Assembly: GCF_026094475.1 (NCBI RefSeq)
Contig: NZ_JAPELL010000001.1
Span: forward strand, 186,001-250,000
Direction: 5' to 3'
DNA length: 64,000 bases
Source: Homoserinimonas sedimenticola
GTDB taxonomy: Bacteria > Actinomycetota > Actinomycetes > Actinomycetales > Microbacteriaceae
In this document: one piece after another, positions 36,709-45,847 of the stretch
Numbering within the stretch: position 1 is the first letter of the stretch
Layout of the letters: the number at the start of each line of letters is the position of its first letter
Position numbers and translations under genes: made by a program
The notes under the pieces: generated by a model
Told to the model about the DNA's origin: nothing
Database searches by the model: none
Seen by the model: only the letters and a program-made list of their open reading frames with translations

Positions 36709-37926
36709 ATGGGAGAGGCTGCAGCCGCAGGGGCCGCGTCGCCGCGGCTCAACATCCTCTTCGGGGTCACGGGAGGGATCGCGGCCTACAAGGCCGTGCA
36801 CGCCATCCGCGGACTCGTCCTCGAGGGGCACCACGTTCACGTGGTGGCGACGGAAGCGGCGCTGCGGTTCGTCGGGAAGCCCACGCTCGAGGCGATCAGC
36901 CGCAATCCCGTCCATTCGGATGTCTATGAGGGCGTCGCCGAGGTGCGCCACGTCGCGCTCGGCCAGGCCGCGGACGTCATCGTCATTGCCCCCGCAACCG
37001 CGAACACGATAGCGAAGCTCGCGATGGGGATCGCCGACGACCTCCTGGGGAACTCCGTGCTCGCGAGCACGGCACCCCTCGTGATCGCTCCTGCGATGCA
37101 TACCGAGATGTGGCAGCATCCTGCGACCGTGGCCAACGTCGAGCTGCTGCGGCAGCGTGGAGCCACCATCGTCGGTCCCGCCGTGGGGCAGCTGACCGGC
37201 TCCGACTCGGGGCCGGGTCGCCTCGTGGAGCCCGAGGAGGTCGTCGAGGCCGCACTCGCGGCGGTCGGGCCGGGGGATCTCGCGGGTCGCTCGATCGTGG
37301 TGACGGCAGGCGGCACGCGTGAGCCCATCGACCCCGTGCGCTTCGTGGGTAATCGCTCGACAGGCAGGCAGGGAGTCGCGCTCGCGATCGCGGCGAGCCG
37401 CCGCGGCGCCGACGTGACCCTCGTCCTGGCCAATGCCGAGGTCCCTGCGCCCGCGGGGATGACGGTTGTGCCCGTCTCGAGCACGGCCGAGTTGCAGGCC
37501 GCTGTGACGGATGCCGCTGCATCCGCAGATGTCGTCGTCATGGCTGCCGCGGTCGCCGACTACCGGCCGGCGTCGGTGGCGGAGGCGAAGATCAAGAAGG
37601 ATTCCCAGGGCGACACCTTGGCCCTCGAGCTCGTGCGCAACCCCGATATCCTCGCCGAGCTCTCGGCACAGCGGCGGCCGGGTCAGCTCGTGGTCGGTTT
37701 CGCCGCCGAGACGGAGGGGGACGACGCCGAGCGTCTTCGACTGGGGCGCGAGAAGGTCACCCGCAAGGGCTGTGACTTTCTCGTCCTCAACAGGGTGGGC
37801 TGGGCTGAGGGTTTCGCCACGGAGGGTAACAGCGTGACGATGCTCAATTCGGCCGGAACTATAGTGGGCGAGGCCTCCGGGTCGAAGGTGTCGGTGGCCA
37901 ACCGTATCCTTGACCTGCTCATCTGA
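36709..37926 (+). CDS. coaBC: Bifunctional phosphopantothenoylcysteine decarboxylase/synthase
   Basis: Two coenzyme A steps in one protein, 405 residues. The N-terminal flavin decarboxylase (CoaC) shows [11 protein letters not shown], the FMN-site [21 protein letters not shown] and APAMHTEMW; the C-terminal synthase (CoaB) shows [21 protein letters not shown] and [12 protein letters not shown] 36709 is chosen from family alignment; an upstream in-frame start overlaps rpoZ. Usual neighbour of metK. Confidence 0.95.
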   Translation: MGEAAAAGAASPRLNILFGVTGGIAAYKAVHAIRGLVLEGHHVHVVATEAALRFVGKPTLEAISRNPVHSDVYEGVAEVRHVALGQAADVIVIAPATANTIAKLAMGIADDLLGNSVLASTAPLVIAPAMHTEMWQHPATVANVELLRQRGATIVGPAVGQLTGSDSGPGRLVEPEEVVEAALAAVGPGDLAGRSIVVTAGGTREPIDPVRFVGNRSTGRQGVALAIAASRRGADVTLVLANAEVPAPAGMTVVPVSSTAELQAAVTDAAASADVVVMAAAVADYRPASVAEAKIKKDSQGDTLALELVRNPDILAELSAQRRPGQLVVGFAAETEGDDAERLRLGREKVTRKGCDFLVLNRVGWAEGFATEGNSVTMLNSAGTIVGEASGSKVSVANRILDLLI

Positions 37927-37951
37927 CCGCTCATCGAAGGCTCCCGCTCAC

Positions 37952-39148
37952 ATGACCCATTCCCTGCGCCTCTTCACGTCCGAATCGGTCACGGAGGGGC
38001 ATCCGGACAAGATCTGTGACCAGATCTCTGACTCGATCCTGGACGCTCTCCTTGCGCAGGACCCAGCCAGCCGGGTTGCCGTCGAGACGCTCGTCACGAC
38101 GGGCCTCGTGCATGTCGCTGGCGAGGTCACGACCGACGGTTACGTCGACATTCCGGGCATCGTCCGAGACGTCATCACGGGCATCGGCTACAACTCCTCC
38201 GAGGTGAGTTTCGACGGCAGCAACTGCGGCGTGACCGTCTCCATCGGCGCGCAGTCACCCGATATCGCCCAGGGGGTGGATGTCGCGCTTGAGCAGCGGC
38301 TGGGCAGCGTCGATGACCCGGTGAGCCGTCAGGGCGCGGGCGACCAGGGCATCATGTTCGGCTTCGCGAGCAACGAGACGCCACAGCTCATGCCGGTGCC
38401 GATCTGGCTGGCGCACCGCCTCGCCGAGCGGCTCGCTGAGATGCGCAAGGACGGGCACATCAGCTACCTCCGGCCCGACGGCAAGACGCAAGTCACGGTG
38501 GGATACGAGGGACTCATTCCCCGTACGATCGACACGATCGTCCTTTCGACGCAGCATGCGCCGGGCGTGAGCGCCAGGGCGCTCGAGGCGGAGATGCGGG
38601 AGTTCGTGATCGATCCGATCCTCGAGCAGTCGGAACTCGACCATTCGGATGTCTCGCTGCTCGTGAACCCGACGGGCAAGTTCGAGATCGGCGGCCCCAA
38701 GGGGGACGCGGGTCTCACGGGCCGGAAGGTCATCGTCGACACCTATGGAGGTGCCGCCCGCCACGGTGGGGGCGCCTTCTCGGGCAAGGACCCCTCGAAG
38801 GTCGACCGCTCGGCGGCCTACGCGATGCGCTGGGTCGCCAAGAATGCGGTCGCGGCGGGTTTGGCCACGCGACTCGAAGTGCAGGTCGCGTATGCGATCG
38901 GCCGGGCGGCACCCGTCGGCCTCTATGTCGAGACCTTCGGGACGGGCGTCGTCGCGGACGCCGTCATCATCGACGCCATCCGTGAGGTTTTCGACCTTCG
39001 CCCGGCCGCCATCATCCGTGACTTGGATCTCCTTCGCCCCATCTATGCGCAGACGGCGGCATACGGCCACTTCGGCCGTGAGCTGCCCGACTTCACCTGG
39101 GAGCGGCTGGACCGCGTCGACGACCTCCGTTCCGCAGCGGGACTGTAG
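37952..39148 (+). CDS. metK: S-adenosylmethionine synthetase
   Basis: Makes S-adenosylmethionine from methionine and ATP, 398 residues. Signatures: [49 protein letters not shown] 37952 follows GAAGG. Only 25 bases separate it from coaBC, too little for a SAM riboswitch. Followed by priA. Confidence 0.97.
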   Translation: MTHSLRLFTSESVTEGHPDKICDQISDSILDALLAQDPASRVAVETLVTTGLVHVAGEVTTDGYVDIPGIVRDVITGIGYNSSEVSFDGSNCGVTVSIGAQSPDIAQGVDVALEQRLGSVDDPVSRQGAGDQGIMFGFASNETPQLMPVPIWLAHRLAERLAEMRKDGHISYLRPDGKTQVTVGYEGLIPRTIDTIVLSTQHAPGVSARALEAEMREFVIDPILEQSELDHSDVSLLVNPTGKFEIGGPKGDAGLTGRKVIVDTYGGAARHGGGAFSGKDPSKVDRSAAYAMRWVAKNAVAAGLATRLEVQVAYAIGRAAPVGLYVETFGTGVVADAVIIDAIREVFDLRPAAIIRDLDLLRPIYAQTAAYGHFGRELPDFTWERLDRVDDLRSAAGL

Positions 39149-39161
39149 TGGCGAGGGCGTG

Positions 39162-41144
39162 ATGGGCGAGGGCTCGCCGCGCGTCGCCCGGGTCATGATC
39201 GAGTCGCCCCTTCCGCAGCTCGACCGTCTCTTCGACTACTCCATCCCCTCCTCCGTCGCGGAGGAGTGCGTACCCGGCGTGCGAGTGCGGGTTCCGCTCC
39301 GATCGGCCGGCCGGGTCGCGGATGGCTTCGTGATCGAGCTGGCGGATGAGGGGGAGTATGAGGGCGCGCTGAGTCCGATCGAAGAGCTCGTCTCGCCCGT
39401 TCCGGTGCTCGCGCCCGAGGTGTGGTCGCTCGCGCGTCGGGTGGCCGATCGCGCGGCAGGCACGGCGAGCGACGTCGTCCGTCTCGCGGTCCCGCGCAGG
39501 CAGGTCAGAGTAGAGAAGGCGTGGCTTGGCTCGGCCGCGCCAGAGCGGCTCCCGCCGGTCGTCTCCGCGAACGTGAGTGCGTTCGGAGAGGGGCGGCTCG
39601 AGGCTGTCGTCTCGCGACGGGAGCGAATCGCCCTCTCCGCCGTGCCACGGCTCACACGGGTGACGGCGGAAGATGTTCCTCCCGTGTGGGTCGGACAGTG
39701 GGCCGTCGCCCTGGCATCGGCCGCGAGCAACGCCCTCGCGGGCGGTACGAGCGCGATCCTTGCCGTTCCTGACTACCGTGATCAGGAGCAGTTGTTGTCG
39801 GCTCTTCGGGCGGTGATCCCCGAGGAGTACATCCTGCGCTTCGATGCACGCCAGTCGAACCCGGACCGCTACCGGTCGCACCTCGCAGCCCTGGGCGAGG
39901 AGCCCCGCGTCATCGTGGGCAACCGTTCGGCCGTCTATGCCCCCGCGGCACGCCTGGGGCTCATCGCTCTCTGGGACGACGGCGATCCCCTTCACGCCGA
40001 ACCTCTCGCGCCCTATGTTCATTCGCGTGACGCGGCGCTGATCCGGCAGGAACTGCAGTCGAGCGCCCTGATTCTCGCCTCCCACGTGAGGAGCGCGGAG
40101 GTGCAGCGTCTCGTCGAGTTGGGGTGGCTCACGGCGGTCGACCCGGAGCGCGCGGTCATGCCGAAGGTCATCCCGACGGCGGCGCAGGAGGGCGCCGAGG
40201 GGTATGCGGCGGCTGCTCGCATCCCGTCGACCGCGTGGCGTGAGGCGACCGCGGCCCTGCAGGAGGGGCCTGTACTCGTACAGGTGGCTCGACCCGGCTA
40301 TGCGCCCGGCCTCGCCTGTGACTCGTGTGGGGTTGCGGCGCGGTGCCGAAGTTGCAGCGGGCCGCTCGCGATTCGGCGTGCAGGCGCCGCGCCCTCGTGT
40401 GCCTGGTGCGGCGCGATCGCGTCGGGGTGGCGCTGCTCCGAGTGCGACTCGAATCGCATGCGCAGCCGCGGCTCCGGCTCTCAGCGCACGGCTGAAGAGC
40501 TGGGTCGCGCCTTCCCAGGGGTGCGCGTCGTCGTCTCCGATGGCGAGCGTCCCGTCGAGTCGGTGTCGGCGCAACCCGCCCTTGTCATCGCGACGAGAGG
40601 GGCGGAGCCGATTGCCGAGGGCGGTTACCGGGCCGTGCTGCTCCTGGACGGCGAACGGATGCTCGCGCGGGAGAGCCTGCGGGTGGCTGAGGATTGCCTC
40701 CGCTGGTGGGGGAACGCCATCGCTCTCGCGGCTCCTGGGGCCCCGAGCATCCTTGTCGGGGTCGGCGGCGATCTTGCCCGCGCTCTCGCGACCGGCCGGG
40801 TGACGGACTTTCTCCACCGGGAGCTGCTGGAGCGCCGCTCGCTTCGGTTTCCGCCCGCCGTCCGAGTCGCGACGGTGGTAGGAACCGCCGAAACGGTCGA
40901 GAAGGCGGTGGCGGCCGTCTCATCTATCGCAGGAGTGGATGTTCTCGGGCCGACGTCGACGGAGGAGGGGGTGCGTGCGATCGTTCGTTTCGACTACGGG
41001 GCCGGCGGCGAGGTGGCGCGGGCACTCAAATCCGAGATCGTGAGGGCGGCGACGAACCGGAGGCGCCGCGTTCCTCCGGCGTCCGGTTCCTCCGCCATGC
41101 CTAGACTCAGAGTGCGGTTTGACGATCCCGAGCCCTTCGTGTGA
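39162..41144 (+). CDS. priA: PriA-like protein without helicase motifs
   Basis: Homologue of primosomal protein N', 660 residues, of the degenerate actinobacterial form. The N-terminal DNA-binding domain is recognisable (VMIESPLPQLDRLFDYSIP), and the zinc-binding cysteines are present (CDSCGVAARCRSC, CAWCG, CSEC). The Walker A P-loop is absent: the matching region reads NALAGGTSAILAVPDY. The DEEH box is replaced by LWDDGDPLH. It is thus unlikely to be an ATP-driven helicase but may still help restart replication. ATG 39162 is chosen; GTG 39159 is one codon upstream. Confidence 0.87.
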   Translation: MGEGSPRVARVMIESPLPQLDRLFDYSIPSSVAEECVPGVRVRVPLRSAGRVADGFVIELADEGEYEGALSPIEELVSPVPVLAPEVWSLARRVADRAAGTASDVVRLAVPRRQVRVEKAWLGSAAPERLPPVVSANVSAFGEGRLEAVVSRRERIALSAVPRLTRVTAEDVPPVWVGQWAVALASAASNALAGGTSAILAVPDYRDQEQLLSALRAVIPEEYILRFDARQSNPDRYRSHLAALGEEPRVIVGNRSAVYAPAARLGLIALWDDGDPLHAEPLAPYVHSRDAALIRQELQSSALILASHVRSAEVQRLVELGWLTAVDPERAVMPKVIPTAAQEGAEGYAAAARIPSTAWREATAALQEGPVLVQVARPGYAPGLACDSCGVAARCRSCSGPLAIRRAGAAPSCAWCGAIASGWRCSECDSNRMRSRGSGSQRTAEELGRAFPGVRVVVSDGERPVESVSAQPALVIATRGAEPIAEGGYRAVLLLDGERMLARESLRVAEDCLRWWGNAIALAAPGAPSILVGVGGDLARALATGRVTDFLHRELLERRSLRFPPAVRVATVVGTAETVEKAVAAVSSIAGVDVLGPTSTEEGVRAIVRFDYGAGGEVARALKSEIVRAATNRRRRVPPASGSSAMPRLRVRFDDPEPFV

Positions 41145-41184
41145 TCAACGTCCGCTGTCGATCTTGAAATGTGGTGCACCTTCC

Positions 41185-42132
41185 ATGCGCGTCGTCTTTG
41201 CCGGTTCTCCTGAGGCCGCGGTTCCGACCCTGTCTGTTCTCGCTGCGTCCCATCACGAGGTGGTCGGGGTGATCACACGCGAGGATTCGCCCCAGGGCAG
41301 GAAGCGCGTCATGACCCCCACGCCGGTGGCTCTCGCTGCGGGGGAACTCGGTCTGCCCGTAATTCGAGCAAACCGCCTGGGCGAGGAGGTCGAGCGCAGC
41401 GTTTCCGCCCTCGAGCCGGATCTCGGGGTCATCGTCGCCTACGGCGGTCTCGTCCGGGAGCCGTTGCTTTCGATGCCCCGGCTCGGCTGGATCAACCTGC
41501 ACTTCTCCCTGCTTCCGCGATGGCGGGGTGCCGCCCCTGTGCAGCGCGCCCTCATTGCGGGTGACGAGATTACCGGGGCTTCCGTGTTCCAGCTTGTCGA
41601 GGAGCTCGACGCCGGCGATGTCTACGGCGTGCTCACGCAGCGCATTGGCCCGCACGACACGGCGGGGGACTTGCTTGCGTCGCTTGCCGAATCCGGAGCG
41701 GGACTCGTCGCGCGCGTCGTCGATGGCCTTGAGGCCGGCACTGCGCGGTCCGAACCGCAGGTGGGCGACGTCACGCTCGCACCCAAGCTCTCCCTCGCCC
41801 ACGGGAGGGTCGATTTTGCGCGTCATCCGGCGCTGGTCTCGGCCCAGATTCGGGGCGTGACGCCGGAGCCGGGCGCCTTCGCCGAGCTGGATGGCGCCCG
41901 ATTGAAGATCCTCGAAATCGGGGGAGTCTCGGCAGACACCCCGCTCGCTCCGGGCGAGGTCGCTGCCATCGACGGGCGGATCCTGGTGGGCACGGATGCC
42001 GCGGCTCTCGAACTGCGGAAGGTGCAACCCGCGGGCAAGAAGCCCATGAGCGCGGGGGACTGGTTTCGCGGGCGGCAGGGTTCCGCCACGCGTTTCGATG
42101 TGGTGGCCCACGAGCCCGGGACCCGCGCATGA
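41185..42132 (+). CDS. fmt: Methionyl-tRNA formyltransferase
   Basis: Formylates initiator Met-tRNA with 10-formyl-THF, 315 residues. The catalytic segment is NLHFSLLPRWRGAAPVQ with Asn and His, followed by an EELDAGDVY segment carrying the Asp; the C-terminal OB-like domain holds VQPAGKKPMSAGDWFRG. ATG 41185 begins MRVVFAGSPEAAVP, the family start. No def gene is next to it here. Its TGA overlaps the rsmB ATG. Confidence 0.96.
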   Translation: MRVVFAGSPEAAVPTLSVLAASHHEVVGVITREDSPQGRKRVMTPTPVALAAGELGLPVIRANRLGEEVERSVSALEPDLGVIVAYGGLVREPLLSMPRLGWINLHFSLLPRWRGAAPVQRALIAGDEITGASVFQLVEELDAGDVYGVLTQRIGPHDTAGDLLASLAESGAGLVARVVDGLEAGTARSEPQVGDVTLAPKLSLAHGRVDFARHPALVSAQIRGVTPEPGAFAELDGARLKILEIGGVSADTPLAPGEVAAIDGRILVGTDAAALELRKVQPAGKKPMSAGDWFRGRQGSATRFDVVAHEPGTRA

Positions 42133-43541
42133 GCGGCGGACAGGCGGCACGGGGGAGTAGTTCTCGCGGTCGCGGCGACCTTCGCGTTCAGCCCGCTCGT
42201 CGCATCGCCTACGAGGTGATCTCGGCCGTGCGGGAGTCCGATTCCTACGCCAATCTCCTGCTGCCCGCCAAGTTGGAGCGGGCGGCACTCCACGGCGCGG
42301 ATGCTGGCTTCGCGACAGAGCTCACCTACGGCACTCTGCGCCGGCGCGGCTACTATGACGCCGTCATCGCCCTCGCGGCTGGCCGCGCCGTCGACCGGAT
42401 CGACCCCGAGGTGCTCGACGTGCTTCGCCTCGGCGCGCATCAGCTCCTGTCGATGCGGGTTGCATCGCACGCGGCCGTCGATGAGGCGGTCGCACAGACC
42501 CGTGCGATCGGATCGAGCGGGGCGACGGGTTTCGTCAACGGCGTGCTGCGCACGATTTCCCGCTCGACTTCCGAGGAGTGGCGAGGGCGGGCTTTGGCGG
42601 CCACGCGGGGGGCTGACGACCGTCTGGCGGTCGAGCATTCGCACCCCACCTGGGTCGTGCGCGCTCTTCGCCGAGCCCTTGCAGCGGAGGGCCGCGAGGG
42701 CGAGTTGGAGGCCCTACTCGAGGCCGACAACATCGCCCCCGCAGTGAACCTCGTCGCACTGCCCGGCCTCGCGGAGGCGGGGGAACTCGATGCGGGTGCC
42801 GGTCGCCATTCGCCGCTCGCTGCCATCAGCACGGGCGGCGACCCCGCTCGCATCCCGGCCGTCGCCGAGGGGCGCGCTCGCGTGCAGGATGAGGGCTCGC
42901 AGCTTGCCGCGCTCGCGCTCAGCCGCGCCGAGGAGGTGCGCGCGGGCGAGCGTTGGCTCGATCTCTGTGCGGGCCCGGGTGGCAAGGCGGCCCTGCTGGC
43001 TGCGGAGGCGGCAGCATCCGGCGCCTCTCTTGTCGCGAATGAGGTCGTGCCTGCGCGAGCGGAGCTGGTGCGCCGGGCCCTCGCAGCGGTGCCAGGCGGG
43101 GTGGAGGTGAGCGTGAGAGACGGCCGGAGCTGGGGCGAGGCCGCCCCGGGCAGCTTCGACCGAGTGCTGATCGATGCCCCCTGCACGGGTCTTGGCGCGC
43201 TACGGCGACGCCCCGAGGCCCGATGGCGCAAGCAACCGCGGGATGTCCCTGCGCTCGCGACCCTTCAGGGGGAACTACTCGAATCGGGAATCCGGGCGGC
43301 GAAACCGGGTGGTCTCGTCGCCTATGTCACCTGTTCGCCGCACCTTGCGGAGACGCGCGTCGTTCTCGAGACGGCGATGCGGCGGCATCCCGACCTCACG
43401 CTCGAGGATGCGCGGGAGGTGCTTTCCGGCATCGTCTCGCAGCCGCTGGACTTGGGCGATTCGGCCGGGACCGTGCAGCTATGGCCGCATCGTCACGGCA
43501 CGGATGCGATGTTTATCTCGCTGCTTCGCCTGCCTCGATAG
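42129..43541 (+). CDS. rsmB: 16S rRNA m5C methyltransferase RsmB
   Basis: Methylates a cytosine of 16S rRNA, 470 residues. An N-terminal NusB-like RNA-binding domain (about 20-160; ATGFVNGVLRTISR) precedes the SAM-dependent domain with DLCAGPGGKAALLA, DAPCTGLGALRRRPE (Pro-Cys motif) and AYVTCSPHLAETR (catalytic Thr-Cys). ATG 42129 overlaps the fmt stop. The TAG stop is part of the -10 for rpe. Confidence 0.94.
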   Translation: MSGGQAARGSSSRGRGDLRVQPARRIAYEVISAVRESDSYANLLLPAKLERAALHGADAGFATELTYGTLRRRGYYDAVIALAAGRAVDRIDPEVLDVLRLGAHQLLSMRVASHAAVDEAVAQTRAIGSSGATGFVNGVLRTISRSTSEEWRGRALAATRGADDRLAVEHSHPTWVVRALRRALAAEGREGELEALLEADNIAPAVNLVALPGLAEAGELDAGAGRHSPLAAISTGGDPARIPAVAEGRARVQDEGSQLAALALSRAEEVRAGERWLDLCAGPGGKAALLAAEAAASGASLVANEVVPARAELVRRALAAVPGGVEVSVRDGRSWGEAAPGSFDRVLIDAPCTGLGALRRRPEARWRKQPRDVPALATLQGELLESGIRAAKPGGLVAYVTCSPHLAETRVVLETAMRRHPDLTLEDAREVLSGIVSQPLDLGDSAGTVQLWPHRHGTDAMFISLLRLPR

Positions 43542-43544
43542 GCT
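43539..43544 (+). promoter_or_regulatory. -10 TAGGCT overlapping rsmB stop; leaderless rpe promoter
   Basis: The rsmB stop TAG is the first half of TAGGCT; six bases later comes the rpe ATG (43551). No Shine-Dalgarno precedes that ATG. Confidence 0.45.
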
Positions 43545-43550
43545 CGCCTC

Positions 43551-44213
43551 ATGAGCGTCCGCGTCAACCCCAGCATCCTCTCCGCCGACTTCGTGAATAT
43601 GGAGCAGGAGCTCGGTCGCATCGCGGGAGCGGATCTCGTGCACGTGGATGTCATGGATAACCACTTTGTGCCCAACCTCACATTCGGTCCACAGATGGTG
43701 GAGCGGATTCAGGCCGTCTCGCCGATTCCGCTCGACGTGCACCTCATGATCGACGACCCCGACCGCTGGGCTCCCGGCTACGCCGAGCTGGGGGCGTATT
43801 CGGTCACATTCCACGCGGAGGCGGCGAAGGACGCTGTCGCGTTGGCGCGCCGCCTGCGCGAAATCGGGGCCCGTGCGGGCATTGCTCTCAAGCCCGCGAC
43901 GCCCGTCGATTCCTATTTGGAGCTGCTCGAGGAGTTTGACCAGGTGCTCGTGATGACGGTCGAGCCCGGTTTCGGCGGCCAGTCCTTTATGCATGGCGTG
44001 ATGCCGAAGCTTGAGATCCTGCGCGACACGGTGAGGCGTCGGGGGCTGGACGTCTGGCTGCAGGTCGACGGCGGCGTCACGGAGGAGACGATCGGGATCG
44101 CGGCGGAGGCGGGGGCGAACACCTTTGTCGCGGGGTCGAGCGTGTACAACTCGCCGGATCCGGCCGCCCAGATTGAGGCATTGCGCACGGCGGCCTCCAG
44201 CCACCACCACTGA
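43551..44213 (+). CDS. rpe: Ribulose-phosphate 3-epimerase
   Basis: Pentose-phosphate epimerase interconverting ribulose 5-phosphate and xylulose 5-phosphate, 220 residues, TIM barrel. NPSILSADF, HVDVMDNHFVPNLTFGP, DVHLMI and MTVEPGFGGQSFM carry the metal and catalytic residues; DGGV and VAGSSVY bind phosphate. ATG 43551 begins the conserved region. Followed by the FKBP gene. Confidence 0.96.
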   Translation: MSVRVNPSILSADFVNMEQELGRIAGADLVHVDVMDNHFVPNLTFGPQMVERIQAVSPIPLDVHLMIDDPDRWAPGYAELGAYSVTFHAEAAKDAVALARRLREIGARAGIALKPATPVDSYLELLEEFDQVLVMTVEPGFGGQSFMHGVMPKLEILRDTVRRRGLDVWLQVDGGVTEETIGIAAEAGANTFVAGSSVYNSPDPAAQIEALRTAASSHHH

Positions 44214-44231
44214 TCTGCTTGGATGGAGCAC

Positions 44232-44606
44232 ATGACTGATTCGAACCGCAGCAAGCCCGAGATCGACTTCTACGAGGGCGAGGCTCCCACGGAGCTCGTC
44301 ATCACAGACATTGAGGTGGGCACGGGTGCCGAGGCGATGCCAGGCGCGACTGTCGACGTCCACTACCTCGGCGTCGACTTCGAGAGCGGCGAGGAGTTCG
44401 ACTCCTCCTGGAGCCGCGGCCAGTCGATCAACTTCCCCCTCGGCAGCCTCATCGCCGGGTGGCAGCAGGGCATCCCCGGCATGAAGGTCGGCGGCCGCCG
44501 CCAGCTGATCTGCCCGCCCCACCTGGCGTATGGTCCGGCGGGCGGCGGGCACCAGCTCTCGGGCCGCACGCTCATCTTCGTGATCGATCTGCTCGGCGTC
44601 AGCTGA
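44232..44606 (+). CDS. FKBP-type peptidyl-prolyl cis-trans isomerase
   Basis: Stand-alone cytoplasmic FKBP domain of 124 residues. The core has [38 protein letters not shown] and LAYGP, with a typical FKBP active-site set. ATG 44232 has TGGAG just upstream and gives the family-like [16 protein letters not shown] 44223 three codons earlier is an alternative. No signal peptide. Lies between rpe and hisE. Confidence 0.92.
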   Translation: MTDSNRSKPEIDFYEGEAPTELVITDIEVGTGAEAMPGATVDVHYLGVDFESGEEFDSSWSRGQSINFPLGSLIAGWQQGIPGMKVGGRRQLICPPHLAYGPAGGGHQLSGRTLIFVIDLLGVS

Positions 44607-44622
44607 GCGCTGGGTCGGCGCG

Positions 44623-44648
44623 CGGCATCCGGCGCCCCGGCATCCGGC
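44623..44648 (+). repeat. Direct repeat of CGGCATCCGGC, 15-base period
   Basis: Two exact copies of CGGCATCCGGC (44623-44633 and 44638-44648) in the noncoding gap between the FKBP gene and hisE. Each contains GCATCCG, a heptamer common throughout the window on both strands. Confidence 0.7.
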
Positions 44649-44663
44649 ACCCTCTAGGACTAG

Positions 44664-44669
44664 TACCCT
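44664..44669 (+). promoter_or_regulatory. -10-like TACCCT of a probable leaderless hisE promoter
   Basis: TACCCT is seven bases before the hisE GTG at 44677, and no Shine-Dalgarno precedes that GTG. A -35 is not evident. Confidence 0.35.
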
Positions 44670-44676
44670 TGTCTGC

Positions 44677-44940
44677 GTGAAGACCTTCGATGACCTGTTC
44701 GTGGAGCTCCAGGCGAAGGCCGTCGATCGTCCCGAGGGATCCCGCACGGTCGTCGAGCTCGATGCGGGTGTGCACACGATCGGCAAGAAGATCGTCGAGG
44801 AGGCCGCCGAGGTCTGGATGGCGGCCGAGTATGAGTCGGACGACGAGACGGCGGCGGAGATCTCCCAGCTCCTCTACCACCTGCAGGTGCTCATGCTCGC
44901 GAAGGGCATCACGCCGGCCGACGTCTATCGACATCTCTGA
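44677..44940 (+). CDS. hisE: Phosphoribosyl-ATP pyrophosphatase HisE
   Basis: Second step of histidine synthesis, hydrolysing PR-ATP to PR-AMP; 87 residues, all alpha. Conserved segments are [29 protein letters not shown] and the [14 protein letters not shown] helix, with the metal-binding Glu and Asp residues. Separate from HisI, as in actinobacteria. GTG 44677 matches the family N-terminus MKTFDDLF. Followed after 56 bases by hisG. Confidence 0.95.
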   Translation: MKTFDDLFVELQAKAVDRPEGSRTVVELDAGVHTIGKKIVEEAAEVWMAAEYESDDETAAEISQLLYHLQVLMLAKGITPADVYRHL

Positions 44941-44996
44941 TCCCTTCTTCGCCGCACACCGCCCATGAGCGGGCCTGTCGCGCCCGCAGAGAGAGA

Positions 44997-45839
44997 ATGA
45001 TGCTTCGCATTGCAGTGCCCAACAAGGGCTCCCTCGCCGAGACCGCAGCGGAGATGCTGCACGAGGCAGGGTACGCGGGTAGGCGTGACCCTCGCGCTCT
45101 GACGGTGGCCGATCCGCAGAACGATGTCGAGTTCTTCTATCTGCGCCCTCGGGACATCGCGACCTATGTCGGCTCCGGGGCTCTTGATGTCGGGATCACG
45201 GGCCGCGACCTCCTGTTGGATTCGGGTTCGCCTGCCAAGGAGATCGCGAACCTCGCCTTCGGGGACTCGACCTTCCGCTTCGCCGGTCCGGCGGGGCGTT
45301 TCTCCGAGCTGTCGGACCTTGAGGGCGTGCGCGTGGCGACAAGCTATCCGGGCCTCGTCCGCGATTTCCTCGCGCGCAACGGCGTGACCGCCGAGCTCGT
45401 CAAGTTGGACGGGGCGGTGGAGTCGGCGGTCAAGCTGGGGGTCGCGGATGCAGTCGCCGATGTCGTCTCGACCGGTTCGACTCTCCGTGCCCAGGGTCTT
45501 GAGATCTTCGGACCCGTCATCCTCGAGTCGAGCGCCGTCCTGATCGCGGCGGAGTCGGAGCTTCCCGGCATCTCGACGCTTCACCGGCGGCTGCAGGGCG
45601 TCCTGGTGGCGCGCCAGTTCGTCATGATGGACTATGACCTCCCGGCCGAGCTGCTTGAGGCGGCTGCCGCGATCACCCCGGGGCTCGAGTCGCCTACCGT
45701 CTCGCCCCTGCGGGATGAAAACTGGGTGGCGGTCCGCGTCATGATTCGTCGTGTCGGCATGAACCGTGTCATGGATGAGCTCTATGACCTCGGAGCCCGC
45801 GCCATCCTCGTGAGCCCGATTCACGCGGCTCGGCTGTAG
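44997..45839 (+). CDS. hisG: ATP phosphoribosyltransferase HisG (long form)
   Basis: First and feedback-regulated step of histidine synthesis, 280 residues, the long form with a C-terminal ACT-like histidine-binding domain (about 205-280). [15 protein letters not shown] starts the catalytic part, and [15 protein letters not shown] is the PRPP-binding segment. Two ATG codons stand in a row (44997 and 45000); the second gives the usual [12 protein letters not shown]. No HisZ needed. TAG stop is nine bases before hisF. Confidence 0.95.
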   Translation: MMLRIAVPNKGSLAETAAEMLHEAGYAGRRDPRALTVADPQNDVEFFYLRPRDIATYVGSGALDVGITGRDLLLDSGSPAKEIANLAFGDSTFRFAGPAGRFSELSDLEGVRVATSYPGLVRDFLARNGVTAELVKLDGAVESAVKLGVADAVADVVSTGSTLRAQGLEIFGPVILESSAVLIAAESELPGISTLHRRLQGVLVARQFVMMDYDLPAELLEAAAAITPGLESPTVSPLRDENWVAVRVMIRRVGMNRVMDELYDLGARAILVSPIHAARL

Positions 45840-45847
45840 GTGTCGCC

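Noticed and set aside
37927-37951. SAM riboswitch before metK
   Set aside because: The gap is only 25 bases, too short for any known SAM riboswitch.
39093-40817. 574-residue open frame opposite priA
   Set aside because: Antisense shadow; the plus-strand frame carries the zinc cysteines and family N-terminus.
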